NCBI GenBank assembly: GCA_002099365.1
Contig: MSED01000007.1
Span: 496,001 to 560,000, forward strand
Direction of reading: 5' to 3'
DNA length: 64,000 bases
Source: Phialophora verrucosa
Lineage: Eukaryota > Ascomycota > Eurotiomycetes > Chaetothyriales > Herpotrichiellaceae
A model generated the notes under the pieces. It saw only the letters and a program-made list of their open reading frames with translations, had not been told where the DNA came from and did not search any database. A program made the translations under genes and the position numbers. Positions within the stretch are counted from its first letter, which is position 1; each line of letters begins with the position of its first letter. Below, piece by piece: positions 1 to 11,179 of this stretch.

Positions 1-77
1 AACAGCAATGTATGTCAAGAAATATATGTATGAACACGCTCAGAACGCATGCATTGTGCCCCTCGCCGGTAACTTAC

Positions 78-362
78 CACGCGAATGAGAGGGCAATAGT
101 ATTCGACGAGGCATGCATATGCATGCAGCATACTCGATAACATGCGAACAGATGTTGGCGCATCATAATGTGTAAGCTGCAGCAACGAGCCTTGCTCTGC
201 GAGACGTGATTGCTTGCCGTGCAGCGCAGTCCATTCTGCGGCTGCTTTCATGACGCCAGAGGTGAGAATGTAAGGTGTCACAAATGGCCCTTGGTCCCTT
301 GTGTTGTCATAATGTAGTTGAAGGCAAATGAGGAGCTGCAGGGCGGCCACGATTTTGTGTCC
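78..362 (-). CDS. Unknown protein, internal exon (gene runs off left edge)
   Basis: An open minus-strand segment of about 91 codons ends at position 78 on a consensus donor (GTAAGT, 77-72) in phase 0, so the gene continues beyond the left edge. Its 5' limit is an acceptor between the in-frame TGA at 368-366 and about 360; the exact AG is not certain. The translation has a balanced, helix-like composition (Leu, Ala, His, Tyr rich around SMLHAYACLVEYYCPLI), unlike a random frame. There is no ATG near its beginning, which fits an internal exon. I do not recognise the family. A helical domain of a fungal regulator or enzyme is possible, but this is a guess. Confidence 0.4.
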
Positions 363-1198
363 TCTTCAATGACCGATAAGCAGAGGTGGATTTCTCCCTC
401 TTTCATTCTGGCAATAAAAACTGCCGTCTGAAGATCCAAACGAGCGGATCATCTCTACGCAATGCCACCAGGAAGGCCTCTGACTCTTAAAGCCGTGACA
501 CCTGCTGAACAGGTAATTCCACTTCTACTAATCGCGCCATCTCCTAGAGTCACGGTCTCGATCTTCCTGTTTTTCTTCTTCCCCCACTCTACAAATCCAG
601 CCGTTGCCTTTTTCGATCGGTTGCGAAGCGAAGTCTCCCGTCTACTGTGTATACAGAATTACTGACCAAGTCCAGCTCTTTTCGTCGGCTGGAAAGGCTC
701 AGTTCCAGACGACTGCAGCCGGCCGGCCGTCGCTCGCCCGCCTGTCGGAGATCGAGCGTGACTTGCCAGTTCTCCAACCCGCCGCGAAAGCCTCTTTAGC
801 CCGGGGGTGCCTCGTGTCGGCTTTTTCTCCTCCACTCCGCACAGCTGAACGGAAATACCTGCTGCTCCCCCCGAACTCTCCCTCTCAGCGTGGGCGATGA
901 AGCCCTGATGCTGGATCGTTCCTACAATTTCCTCCCTTCGTCCACTTCAATCAGATTCGGTCTCGTGCACAGGACTTTCGCAACCATAACCCTTCTTCGA
1001 CTCCGGCAAGGCGCCATTGCCCCGCCCTACGGCCCATCCACTTCCACTCATTATACTCTTCCCTCTGACAAATCACCGTTATCCTCGGCCATCCTTCTGC
1101 CTGCCTCTCACTCCTGTCGAGCTGTAAAGAAGGTCGGTTGCACCTTGACACAGACCAGATCGACTGTTCTCCAGGCAATCACCGGTGACGGCAACAAG
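363..1198. other. Intergenic, 5' region of the NMNAT gene
   Basis: No gene is supported here. Pyrimidine-rich stretches between about 540 and 900 and around 1040-1110 are typical of fungal promoter and 5' leader DNA. The reading frame stays open upstream of the chosen NMNAT start at 1199, but that translation has no family resemblance. Confidence 0.5.
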
Positions 1199-2072
1199 AT
1201 GGACGAGTATCACTTTCCAGAGTCTCGGCTGAAGAAGAAGATGGACGACCCGGAGAAGACACCTCTTTTGCTGATAGCTTGCGGCTCTTTCTCTCCTATA
1301 ACCTTTCTACATCTGCGCATGTTCGTCATGGCCGCAGACTACGCCAAACACAATACGGACTATGAGATGGTGGGCGGCTACCTGTCGCCGGTGTCGGATG
1401 CATACAAGAAGCAAGGATTGGCCCCAGCAGAACACAGGTATGCCACCAGCCTCCCATGGCAGGACATAATGCTGACGCATATTCCACAGGGTCGCAATGT
1501 GCCAGTTGGCAATTGATAAAGCCTCCAACTGGCTAATGGTGGATTCCTGGGAAGCAGAGAAGAAGGACTACACTGCCACTGCCAAGGTGCTGGACCATTT
1601 CGACCATGAGATCAACGTTGTCCGAAAGGGCATCGACTGCGGCAACGGCACTCGCAAGCAAGTCAAGATTTCTCTTCTTGCTGGAGCGGACTTGATCCAA
1701 ACCATGTCGACACCCGGTGTTTGGAGTGAGAAAGATCTGGACCACATCCTGGGAAGATACGGCACCTTTATCATCGAGCGATCGGGTACCGATATCGACG
1801 AAGCCCTGGCAAGCTTACAGAATTATCGAGAGAATATCCACGTGATCCAGCAACTCATCCAGAATGACGTCAGCAGCACGAAGATAAGGCTGTTCCTACG
1901 AAGAGGCATGAGCGTGCAGTACTTGATCCCAGCGCCTGTTGTAGAGTACATCGAGCAGAATCACCTGTATAGAGACGACGCCCGCTCGGCCAGCAGCGCC
2001 TCCATCCACCCACCAGAGAGCGACCAGTCCAAGGGCAAGGACAAGGAAGCATCATCAGCAGAGCCATCATGA
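1199..2072 (+). CDS. NMA1: Nicotinamide/nicotinate mononucleotide adenylyltransferase
   Basis: Joins NMN or NaMN with ATP to form NAD or deamido-NAD, the last common step of NAD synthesis. Exons are 1199-1437 and 1490-2072, with a 52-nt GTATGC...CAG intron that restores AEHR-VAMCQLAI. The product is 273 aa. The nucleotidyltransferase signature GSFSPITFLHLRMF is at residues 29-42, GGYLSPVSDAYKK follows, and ISSTKIRLFLRRGMS near the C terminus is the second nucleotide-binding motif. All match yeast Nma1/Nma2. The start at 1199 is chosen because family similarity begins shortly after it; the frame is open further upstream without similarity. It is shorter than yeast Nma1 because it lacks the long N-terminal extension. 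The C-terminal 30 residues are Ser/Asp/Lys rich and probably disordered. The identification is secure. Confidence 0.95.
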
Positions 2073-3484
2073 TCCGGGCCCCCGCCTAATCTAACATTGT
2101 GTCTGGCATTCATTCGACCCTGGCCTGCCTCCGGACGCCAAATGTTGTTTTCTCTCGATGAATAGCGACTTTCGACCGGTGCCTGCCCAGGATGCATCCG
2201 GCATTTGACAGGAATTGAGAGAAGCACCCTGCGGGAACGCAATCGATGCTTTCGGAGTCGAGTGTGGGAGTCTACCTTGTGTCATCGAAGCAAGGGCACT
2301 GGCTCTACCAGTAGCCTGATGCACGTTCACATGTTATCCAGCGTGGGAGTTGCGCGAGCGATGTTACGAAATGAGACGTGTGTATATGTTCAAGAAGTGG
2401 AAGTTGCGCGCTGCTGTTTTCAGGGGTGCCGATCATGAACGCGAGCAGGACAGTAAGCCCGCGGAGACTATTGTGCTTGTAGAGAAATAGCACAGGCCTT
2501 GAAGTCGCTATCGAAGCATACCTCTTCCAGTCGTGGGGAGAGCTTCATCTCAACATGGGGCTATACATAGAGCCCCAGTACAGCAGACGGCGGCTAGATT
2601 CAAATATAGACACTCCAGCCACATGAGTGCCATGGTACCTCCTGACTCGTCCGCTCTGCCCTGCTCTGCTCCTTTCGTAGGGATTCAAGCCCGTGAATAC
2701 CTAATATATTCATATTCAGGTCATGACGTGCTCGTGAACATGATGTGCATATCCCAGCCACCCGGCCAACCCGCTAGCTGCTCCACGCAATTAGAAGGGA
2801 ATACTACTACCTGGACTGTGTTGTACTGTCCTGCCATGTCCTACCCTGTGCTTTGACCGAGTTTGGAAGGAATCCTGTGGCTCGATGGCACTTATCCCGA
2901 GGTGCTGTCCGTGTATGTATAGGTGGAGAGAGAGAGAGGTGTCCGCGGCTTTGACCACCACCGGAGCGAAGGTCGCGACGATAAACGAACAAAACATGCG
3001 TACATACATACCGTGTATACATAGACCGAGCATTCGCCCTCATGGCCATGTGCGTTGAAGGTACGGAAGCACTCGGAACAGTGGATTCAGATATAGAGAG
3101 GATATGGACAGACGGAATTGTGGCGACGAGGCGAAGAATGTACAATCAAAGGTCCTAAAAGTATAGCCTGTAGCTGCTGGCGTGCCTTTTCCCACACACC
3201 CAACCCACCCATCTGCATACCCATACCCACGCGACACACTTCGAGATAGAGGTTGCCGTTGGCTGGACAGGAGACTGTGGTGCGCGCGACTGTCATCACC
3301 GCCGGCAAGTCTCTTCCCCCTTCTCGCCGCTTGCGTTTTGTTTTCCCCCCACCCCTTCTCCTACTCGTATATACCCGGCTAGACTCGCAACATATACACA
3401 GAACATGAGAACCCCTCCGCCACAGGCTCTCAGGGTTTTGGTTTTTTTTTTTGCCCCCCCTTCCGCTTCCTCTTATGCGTCTCA
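2073..3484. other. Intergenic between convergent genes
   Basis: Holds the 3' flanks of the NMNAT gene and of the minus-strand lipidated-protein gene. Simple-sequence features are a short GA run near 2929 and an 11-T tract followed by a C run at about 3442-3460. One TACTCGTA octamer lies at 3362-3369. No coding similarity was seen. Confidence 0.5.
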
Positions 3485-4441
3485 TTAATTCCAACTCGCG
3501 CCCGCGGCTAAGCCGCTGTCCGAGCCCACCCGGCCGGCATCCTGGTTCCCGCCTACACCGGGCCGATCTCGCGCCCAGTCGTTCAGCTCATCCCTATCTC
3601 TGCCCGTATACTTCATCACATCCTCGTCGCTTGGTCCGGGGCCTCGCTTTGCCTCCTGGTAGGAGGCATATTTCTGCCCGAGCCAGGATTTCTTGTGTTC
3701 GGGCTGGGGATCGTTGCCATCCGGGTTTGGGGTGTAGTAGTCCTGGTCGTCATTGTGGGCATTTGAATCCAAACGGTCGCGATCGTCACCTCTCCGGTCA
3801 TGGTCCCGGTCGCCGCCGGCGGCCTGACGGGCGCGTTGGTCTTGGTTCATTGGGTTGGCCGGGTCGTTTGCCGAGGCGAATTCGTCTTTGGCATAGTTGG
3901 AAGTCGGATCGTTCGGGTCCTGGTTGCCTTGGATGTATAGATGGCCTTGACGCTGCGGGTTGGAGTTGGAGTTCGGGTTGCTATTATTATTGTTGTCGTT
4001 GTCCCAATCGCCCCCGTCGAGGGTTTGATAGGGCTTCAATGTCGTGTCTGGGTAGCCTTGCCCGGCGGTGGAGTCAGATCGGCCGTTCTCATGAGGATAC
4101 CTTGCGGATGAACCGGCGTTGAAGTCCGGTCGATCTGGCGCCATCTCGTCGGTCTGATACTGCTGCTGCTGCTGCTGCTGTTGTTGTTGATCGTATTCGA
4201 AGCCGGCCTGCTGTTCCGCCGAAAAGTCACGGCTCTCCTCTCTGACTGGAGCTGGCGTTTCGTGTGGTGCATATTCCGTCAAGCGCCGCTGGCGGCCGTC
4301 TTGCTCGTAATCGACGTCTGAAAAATTGGTTCTCACCTTTCGCATCGGTTGGACCCCTGATGTTGATGTGGTGGTCGTGACTGTTTGGCTGTTGACATTG
4401 GGGAGGTCGTCCCCTTTGAGACTTGAAGCGCCACAGCCCAT
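3485..4441 (-). CDS. Predicted N-myristoylated/palmitoylated fungal protein, low complexity
   Basis: A single-exon gene of 318 aa. The N terminus MGCGASSLKG is a textbook dual lipidation signal: Gly2 for N-myristoylation once Met is removed, and Cys3 for palmitoylation. The product should therefore be anchored to the inner face of a membrane. Residues about 35-45 (VRTNFSDVDYE) and a C-terminal segment (KKSWLGQKYASYQEA...DEDVMKYTGRDRDELNDWA) look ordered and resemble motifs I associate with small conserved Pezizomycotina proteins. Between them are Q11 (CAG/CAA repeat), Asn-rich and Asp/Arg-rich disordered stretches. No enzyme domain is visible. The start is fixed by the lipidation motif. The function is unknown, and the membrane location is inference from the motif. 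Confidence 0.8.
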   Translation of the reverse strand: MGCGASSLKGDDLPNVNSQTVTTTTSTSGVQPMRKVRTNFSDVDYEQDGRQRRLTEYAPHETPAPVREESRDFSAEQQAGFEYDQQQQQQQQQQYQTDEMAPDRPDFNAGSSARYPHENGRSDSTAGQGYPDTTLKPYQTLDGGDWDNDNNNNSNPNSNSNPQRQGHLYIQGNQDPNDPTSNYAKDEFASANDPANPMNQDQRARQAAGGDRDHDRRGDDRDRLDSNAHNDDQDYYTPNPDGNDPQPEHKKSWLGQKYASYQEAKRGPGPSDEDVMKYTGRDRDELNDWARDRPGVGGNQDAGRVGSDSGLAAGASWN

Positions 4442-5559
4442 TGTTGTCGCTGTTGATGCTTACGGCAAGGGCGGATATTATCGAGCGTCTGCTGCTAGGA
4501 CTGACGACGTGCTTGCAAGTCGCGCAATACGATGAATCGTAGGTGGCTGTTATGTGGTGGAGGCGGGTTTCCCTGGATCGCCGAACTTCGGTCCGTTGGT
4601 CCTGGAGCTTTCCGTGTTGATGCCGTGGTTGATTTAGAGACGATGCGAACACTACGAATCGAGAGCTTCCTTCGCGAGTTAATGAGAACAACGACGATGC
4701 GGCGCAATTTGCCCTAGAGAAAGCCCTACCAGGCTGGACAGAAGGAAGTAGCGAAGCGAGGTCCAAGAATAGGTCAGAGTGAGAGTCTCACGTCAATACT
4801 CCCAAGCGCATAGCCTCATCCGAATCGGCGGGCTTTGGGGGCAGACGGTGGGTGAGCGGGCGCAACGTGACCGCTGACGTTTTTGGCGCCACCGAACGCA
4901 GGGAAGCTTGTGAGATTCTGGAGATGGAGCTGTGGGGTTTGTTACATCTCATTTTAGCCGAGCTTTCTCGTGTTGGTCTGCGAGCGAACAAGCATTTGGG
5001 GAATGGTCTTGGGTCGAGCTAACAGCCAGGTTTCCTTCGAATGAGGCACGACGGTGGCTGTCCCTGCTGGGCAGATATGATTTGAGGAGAAAAAGACTTT
5101 TGGATGGCATATTAATACATATGGTAGTCTCGTCCTGCCTGGATATATATCTATGGCGACTTGGTGGAGACAATCGCCTGCAGGAGACTATGTGGAGAAG
5201 GCGGAAGGATAATCTTCCGCTCATGATCCAATGCTCCCTTGGTACGTATTGTTGGTACAGACTGTTGCCATTCGATCTCTGCGGGTGCTGAGCAACAATG
5301 AGCTGTGCCAGACACGGCATGAAGCGTAAGCAACTGCGATCGCAAGTTGACGAGAATGAAGCGAGTGCACTACGGTCGGCTGGATCGGTCTGGCAGGGCC
5401 GACAGCTCGGAAGCCCGCGGGTGCAGGTGAACCAGAAGATTCGACACTGCTGTGATGCAAGTAGAAGTTGAGAGTGGTATACTTCCCTTCCTTCCTTTGC
5501 CGCCTGGAGGGTGTGGTCCAATCGTCTCCGCGGAGTGAGACAACTTGCCTTTCTGCAGA
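4442..5559. other. Intergenic between two minus-strand genes
   Basis: Promoter of the lipidated-protein gene and 3' flank of COQ5. Open frames on both strands, including one of about 200 codons on the minus strand, have no family resemblance and Cys/Ser/Arg-rich composition typical of non-coding DNA. Confidence 0.45.
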
Positions 5560-6520
5560 TCATAGTGGCTTCACACCTCGATGTATGCTTGCGATACCTC
5601 CTGTCAGATTCTCGTAGCCTTGACCCGGGGTAATGAATCCAGCATCTTCAATCATGGCTTTGAATTCTTCTTGAGTGGGAAACCGTTCGATACTCTCCAC
5701 AAGATATTGGTAGCTGTCTCGGTCTCCAGCGACCAGCTGCCCTATCAATGGAATAGCCCCAAAGCTCCATCTCTTGTAAACGGCGTTGAATAATGAGCTA
5801 TTGACATGGCTGAACTCGAGACACGCAAACACGCCGCCCGGTTTGAGGATCCTGAATGCCTCCCGGATAGCTGCATCCTTGTTGGTGAAGTTTCGGATGC
5901 CAAATGCCACCGTATAGAGGTCAATCGAGTTCGACTCGATACCGGGCATGTGCTCGGCATTTCCCTGCACAAAGGACAATCTTCCCGAGTTCCAGTACGG
6001 AGTTTCTTGAGCTCTCTTTCGCCCTTCGGCCAACATGTCTGCATTAATGTCTGCGATGGTGACTTTCGTTGTGAGATCGAGGTTCACGTTTGTCGCGTGG
6101 TCAAGCATACGAAATGCAATGTCACCCGTTCCCCCAGCTACGTCGAGAATGCTCCAGCCTGTCTCGCCGTTCCGGCTGCCAGGGTTGAGACTGCGGACGA
6201 AGTAGTCTTTCCAGAGCCGGTGGATTCCAAGGGACATGAGGTCGTTCATGGTGTCGTAGGAGGAGGCAACTGAGGAGAAGACGGCGCCAACTAACAGAAT
6301 AAGCCTCTCGGACAAGAATCGCAGAGATTAAATACCTACCTTTTGCTTCCTTCTGTGCTTCCGATATTGTCTCGAAGCCGAAGTGAGTTGTCCGTTCATC
6401 TTGACCGGGAAGCTGTTGTGGCCGGACATGGCTCGTTGTCAACAGTCGTCGCAATGGCGGCAGACACGACGTTTGAGGAATCGACAGGCTCGCAAGCCGT
6501 CGAGGACTGAGACGCAGCAT
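5560..6520 (-). CDS. COQ5: Ubiquinone biosynthesis C-methyltransferase COQ5
   Basis: A SAM-dependent methyltransferase for the C-methylation step of ubiquinone (coenzyme Q) synthesis, acting on the matrix side of the mitochondrial inner membrane in the CoQ synthome. Exons are 6520-6340 and 6290-5560. The 49-nt intron joins EAK to VGAVFSSVASSYDTMND, the UbiE/COQ5 family entry motif. The product is 303 aa, close to yeast Coq5. The SAM-binding motif I, DVAGGTGD, is at residues 110-117. The family motifs VAFGIRNFTNKDAAIREAFRILKPGG and the closing YENLTGGIASIHRGVKP are present. The first 50 or so residues are Arg/Ser/Leu rich, as expected for a mitochondrial presequence. It is divergent from the BCKDH E1-alpha gene across 292 bp. 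Confidence 0.96.
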
Positions 6521-6812
6521 GACTGCGATGTCGGCGTTCTCATCCAGCACTTCAACAGCTTGTCGAGACTTTTCTAGGTCGCGACACTCAAAAGAGGTTT
6601 AGCCTAACGAGGAGGGGGCAAGCAGCCAATAGCGGCGGGCTTTAGCGGACCCCGTCTATCTCTGTCGGCCGAGGATAACCGCAGTCTCCCAAGGGTCAAG
6701 TACTCCCGTCCCTGCTTTCTCTTCCTCGTTCATCTTACAACTACACTGCTTCCACGCGCCACATTTGTGTTCTTGCTGTTCAGGGTGGCTTCATTCCTTT
6801 GGGCGGGCCATT
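6521..6812. promoter_or_regulatory. Shared divergent promoter, COQ5 / BCKDH E1-alpha
   Basis: A 292-bp gap between the start codons of two divergently transcribed genes for mitochondrial proteins. A CCAAT pentamer is at 6626-6630 (AGCCAATAGC) and a GATAA at about 6673. CCAAT is the core site of the Hap2/3/5 complex that controls respiratory genes in fungi; its use here is inference. Confidence 0.45.
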
Positions 6813-8237
6813 ATGAAGTATCGGGCTGTTCTGAGACCGTTAGGCACGCCCTACAGATACACATCCGGGGTACGGATACGAGGGCAAAGCATACGATGGG
6901 CAAGCGATACGTGGTCATCAGGGCCTGCACAGAAGGCAGGCTCGGATTCGTGAGTCTACGCTTGATCGGTCGGTCGCGCCTTCTCGCCAACTAACATCTC
7001 TAGCGTTCATTTTCCGGGGGCCTTGAAGAGCAGATTCACCTCGAGGATGAGGTTTCAGAATCCAGCCGAGGAGACAGCTATGCCGACATACCGAATTATG
7101 GATGCCGATGGCAATATTGTTGATAGTACTAGAGACCCGCAATCGGCCTCAGACGCAGAAATCATCCAGTGGTACCGGAACATGCTAACTGTTAGCATCA
7201 TGGACTTGATCATGTTCGACGCGCAACGCCAGGGACGCACTAGCTTCTATATGGTATCAGCTGGCGAGGAAGGCATTGCCGTTGGGTCTGCTTCTGCCCT
7301 GACGCCCGATGATGTGTGTTTCCTACAGTATCGTGAGCAAGGCGTGCTCGTGCAGAGAGGCTTCACGCTGAAGGAAATGATGAGTCAGCTATTTTCGAAC
7401 AAGGACGACCACGGAAAAGGGCGCAATATGCCGGTGCATTATGGCAGCGGGAAGCTGAATGTGCATACGGTTTCAAGTCCTCTGGCGACCCAGATTCCAC
7501 AAGCATCCGGAGCGGCATACGCATTGAAGATGCAACGGCTCATCAACCCAAACGTCCCTCCCCGGATCGTGGCATGCTATTTTGGAGAGGGAGCAGCCAG
7601 CGAAGGCGATTTTCATGCAGCATTGAACATTGCGGCAACGAAATCATGCCCGGTGGTGTTTGTGTGCCGGAACAACGGATTCGCGATTTCGACGTCGAGC
7701 ATTGAGCAGTATAAGGGCGACGGCATCGCCAGCCGAGGCTTAGGGTATGGCATTGATACAATTCGAGTTGATGGCAACGACATTTTCGCGGTGAGAGCAG
7801 TCATGCTAGAAGCGAGGAAGCGCGCCCTCGAGGGCGACTGCAAGCCAATCCTTGTAGAGGCTATGAGCTATCGAGTCAGCCATCACAGCACTAGCGACGA
7901 TAGCTTTGCATATCGAGCCAAGAGAGAGGTCGAGGAGTGGAAACGAAGGGATAACCCTATCACCCGATTGCGGAAGTGGATGGAAAAGAAGGGGATTTGG
8001 GACGAAGACAAGGAGAAGGAAGCACGCGCATCAATCCGCAAACAAGTCCTGCAAGAGTTTTCGGCTGCGGAGAAGGTCAAGAAACCACCTTTGCGAGCAA
8101 TGTTTGAGGATGTGTATGAGGAGATAACACCCGAGGCCCGAGAACAGATGAAGGAGCTCAAGAGACTTGTTGAGAAGTATCCGAAGGAGTACAGCAGCGT
8201 GTCCCAATATGAGGGAGGGATCAAGTCGCTGGAATGA
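6813..8237 (+). CDS. Branched-chain 2-oxoacid dehydrogenase E1 subunit alpha, mitochondrial
   Basis: The thiamine-diphosphate E1-alpha chain of the complex that oxidatively decarboxylates the keto acids of Leu, Ile and Val in the matrix; it works with E1-beta, E2 and E3, none of which is in this window. Exons are 6813-6949 and 7004-8237. The 54-nt intron (GTGAGT...CTAAC...TAG) joins a basic, acid-poor presequence (MKYRAVLRPLG...) to VHFPGALKSRF, which is where family similarity begins. The product is 456 aa. The ThDP/Mg motif runs from GEGAASEGD (240-248) to CRNN. The phosphorylation loop HHSTSDDS is at 339-346, matching the Ser that the BCKDH kinase modifies in animals. Starting inside exon 2 would lose the presequence, so the ATG at 6813 is preferred. 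The family assignment is secure. Confidence 0.95.
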
Positions 8238-9046
8238 TGGAAATGAAGCGGCCTCAAACGATTCGGCGGAGTCTGACCAAACCAGGAGCTTCCAACAATT
8301 TGAGTACTCATATCCTGTAAATCAAGGCTGGACCCATGACGTCGGGACACGCTGATCGAAACGTCGTTCGTGTACTCGGTATTCGTCCTCCATACACGGA
8401 CGGGGTACCTCGTACTTGTACTCGTAGAGGCAATAGTAAAGGCCGGAACTGGGCACGACTGGGGGAGGACGCCACGGTGGCTTGATGGTCGCCAAGGCGG
8501 AAGTCGCGGGGCTGCCGGGTTAGCGCCTAACCAGCCACCGTGACACCCCGGTAAAGCCTGAGCCCTGAACCTGGGCGCCAGGGTCTTTTCGACGAGGCTG
8601 ACAGTCCGTCGTTGTTCAGCCTCCTCATTTCTATCCAATCCTGTTTCTCAAGTCAACTTTTCCTGTGAATTGAAGCCGTTTTTTGTGATAGTAAGCCAAT
8701 GAGAGGATGTTATCACCGCCTGGACCAACAGACATTTCTCCTTCATGCTGTCGGCATCATGAAATCCGCTGCTTCGCTTGCACGAGCTGACGTCGCGTGG
8801 TTTGGCGAGTGCCAGCCTCCTCAGACACGAGTTACTTTTCTACCCATGACCATGTTATTTTCCTGCCGCATCGCTCATTGTCTTTGTCTTTTGTTTGTTC
8901 AGCACATATCCGCGCTTGGGACTCTATTGTGTTACTGGCATGCTGCAAACTTGAGTTTGACCAACCTTCTTCAGCATCCTCAGCATCTTCAGCGGCTCGT
9001 GCTTCCTGCATTGTTCCGGCGTTGAGTCTTTTTTATCTTGTACACT
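8238..9046. other. Intergenic, promoter of the Crh-like gene
   Basis: 3' flank of the E1-alpha gene and 5' region of the cell-wall glycosidase gene. One TACTCGTA octamer is at 8419-8426. A T-rich stretch just before the next start (9028-9038) fits a fungal leader. No gene was seen. Confidence 0.5.
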
Positions 9047-11179
9047 ATGCATACCACAGTGACGGGCTCAGTGCTCGCCGCACTGACACTCTCCTCCCTG
9101 CTAGTACCAACAACTGCACAGACATTCTCATCGTGCAATCCTCTGCAACAAGGTGAGTTCTCCAGCGCCTGGTTCCCTGCGACATTGCTGACTGCCCTTC
9201 AGGCGGATGCCCCGCGGACCCTGCTCTGGGCAGAAGCGTCGACGTCGAGTTCGCGGCTGGTGCCTCCAGCGAGTTCACCGCTTCGGGCGCAGTTAGCTAC
9301 ACCTCCGATGGCGCAGCCTTTACCATCTCTCAACGCGGTGACGCTCCTACCCTCTCCTCGAATTGGTACATAATGTTCGGACATGTCGATTACGTGGTCA
9401 AAGCTGCTCCAGGGACAGGGATAGTCAGTGCCGCTATTCTGCAGTCTGACTGCCTCGATGAGATAGATTGGGAATGGCTGGGAGGCGACGACAGTCAAGC
9501 CCAGAGCAACTACTTCGGAAAAGGCATCACCACTACAGGATACAACCGAGGAGCATATCACGGCGCACCCAACAACCATGACGGGTTCCATACCTACAGC
9601 ATTGACTGGACTGCCGATCAGATTGTGTGGTCTATTGATGGCCAGACTGTTCGAGCGATGACTCAATCACAGGCTGAAGCCGGCCAGTACCCCCAGACTC
9701 CGATGTACGTCAAACTTGGTGCCTGGGCAGGTGGTGACCCATCCAACCCCGAAGGCACGATCCAGTGGGCTGGAGGTGTTACCGACTACTCTGCTGGCCC
9801 CTTCACCATGTATGTGAAGTCAGTCCATGTCACGGACTACTCGACCGGCTCTCAGTATTCCTACTCTGGTACCAGCGGCACATGGCAATCCATCACCTCC
9901 AACGGTGGTCAAATCAATGGTGAAGGGAACGGCACCCCAGTCTCGTCTGGCTCAGCGCCTTCTGTCACTTCATCAGTACCAAACAGTGCTCCGCTCGCCT
10001 TTGGCAATGGCGACGACAGCTCATCCGTGACCGCAACTCGAACAGGCTGGCCGTGGTCGGGAACGGCGACAGCGACAATAGTGAGCTCGGTAAGCTCTTC
10101 AACTTCTGGGCTGACAAGTTAGTGGCTTTTCTCTTGTTTCAGCCAACCGTGGTGATCGTTTACTGACTGTCCTTCAGTCCACTTCCAGTTCCCCATTCCC
10201 ATCGCCGTCCTCATCGGCTGTCTTGTCCTCGGCTCCAGCCTCGGCCTCAGCTTCCCTTGAAGTCGTTACCTCGTACGACTCGCAAGGATTTCCGACGCTC
10301 GTTACCATCTATTCTGCCACCTCGACAACTCCAACTTGCTATGACGACCACGGGTTTCCCACCACTTGCGCTACACCGACGACTCCGTCACCGAAGGAGC
10401 CAGTGCCAACGCAATCGCCTGCACAGACGTCTTTGACCAGTTCTGTATCCACAAATCCAGGAACAGCCGCACTTTCAAGTTCTGTCGCAGGACAATCTGG
10501 GAATCCGAGCTCCGCATCGACACCTTCAGGAGGATCCACGGCAGCGACCATCTCTGGCTCCACCACGGCTAGCAACACAGCCTCTTCTTCATCGGCTAAC
10601 GGTGCTGGTGCGTCCATTTCAGGAAGTCCTTCCACTGAGACGCAATCAACAGCAGCAGCCACTGGCACATCGACTGCCACAACCATCGTCTCTTCCAACG
10701 ATTTGACTAGCCCAACTTTCCAACCAGAAGCCACAGTTTCTACATCCGCTTCATCCACCACTGAGGTCGCCCAGTCAGGCGCCACCACCACTGCGACCAC
10801 CACAATTCCCTTGAGTTCAGACAGCTCATCGAGTACCAGCCCAAGCAGCCCCTCCCAGACGGTCATCACATCTAATGGGTCCACTCGGACCGTCATCATC
10901 GCATCCTCGACAACCCCAGGCAGCAGCTCCCCCACATCGATCAATTCCGGTCTCACGACGACTCGACCCGGAACGACGTTCTCAACATCGAGTCAAACAT
11001 CTCGTACAACTTCCACTGCTTCTTCTTCTTCAGCTTCATCATCAACAGCTTCTCCCACCGCCACCACCACCCCTTCAGGGACGCCTCCCGCCCCGAACAA
11101 TGCGGCGCGACCCGCTAGTTGCGTTGCACGTGGAATGATCCTCACGATAATGGGGTCGTTTCTCTTCATCTGGCTTTAG
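9047..11179 (+). CDS. GPI-anchored Crh-type chitin-glucan transglycosylase (GH16)
   Basis: A cell-wall enzyme predicted to cleave chitin and transfer it to beta-glucan, cross-linking the wall, like yeast Crh1/Utr2. Exons are 9047-9152, 9203-10089 and 10178-11179 (664 aa). The signal peptide is residues 1-24. The N-terminal Crh signature runs from SCNPL across the first splice into GGCPADPALG. The GH16 catalytic motif DEIDWEWLGGD places Glu122 (nucleophile), Asp124 and Glu126 (acid/base). WAGG and the Tyr/Trp-rich C-terminal part of the GH16 fold follow, then about 350 residues of Ser/Thr-rich, presumably O-mannosylated stalk. The end is a hydrophobic tail (MILTIMGSFLFIWL) after a small-residue stretch, a GPI-addition signal. 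Intron 2 (88 nt) is needed because exon 2 otherwise stops at 10122. A repeated CYDDHGFPTTC-type segment sits at the start of the stalk. Confidence 0.93.

Noticed and set aside
4949..5563. 204-codon minus-strand open frame downstream of COQ5
   Set aside because: The start overlaps the end of COQ5, the composition is Cys/Ser/Arg-biased, and no motifs are seen; more likely 3' flank.
7883..8638. 251-codon minus-strand open frame opposite the 3' end of the E1-alpha gene
   Set aside because: It is antisense to clearly coding sequence and its Ser/Arg-rich translation has no family resemblance; a shadow frame.
10339..10956. 205-codon minus-strand frame opposite the Ser/Thr-rich stalk of the Crh-like protein
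   Set aside because: The Val/Glu/Asp-rich translation is the complement of Ser/Thr codons; no independent evidence.
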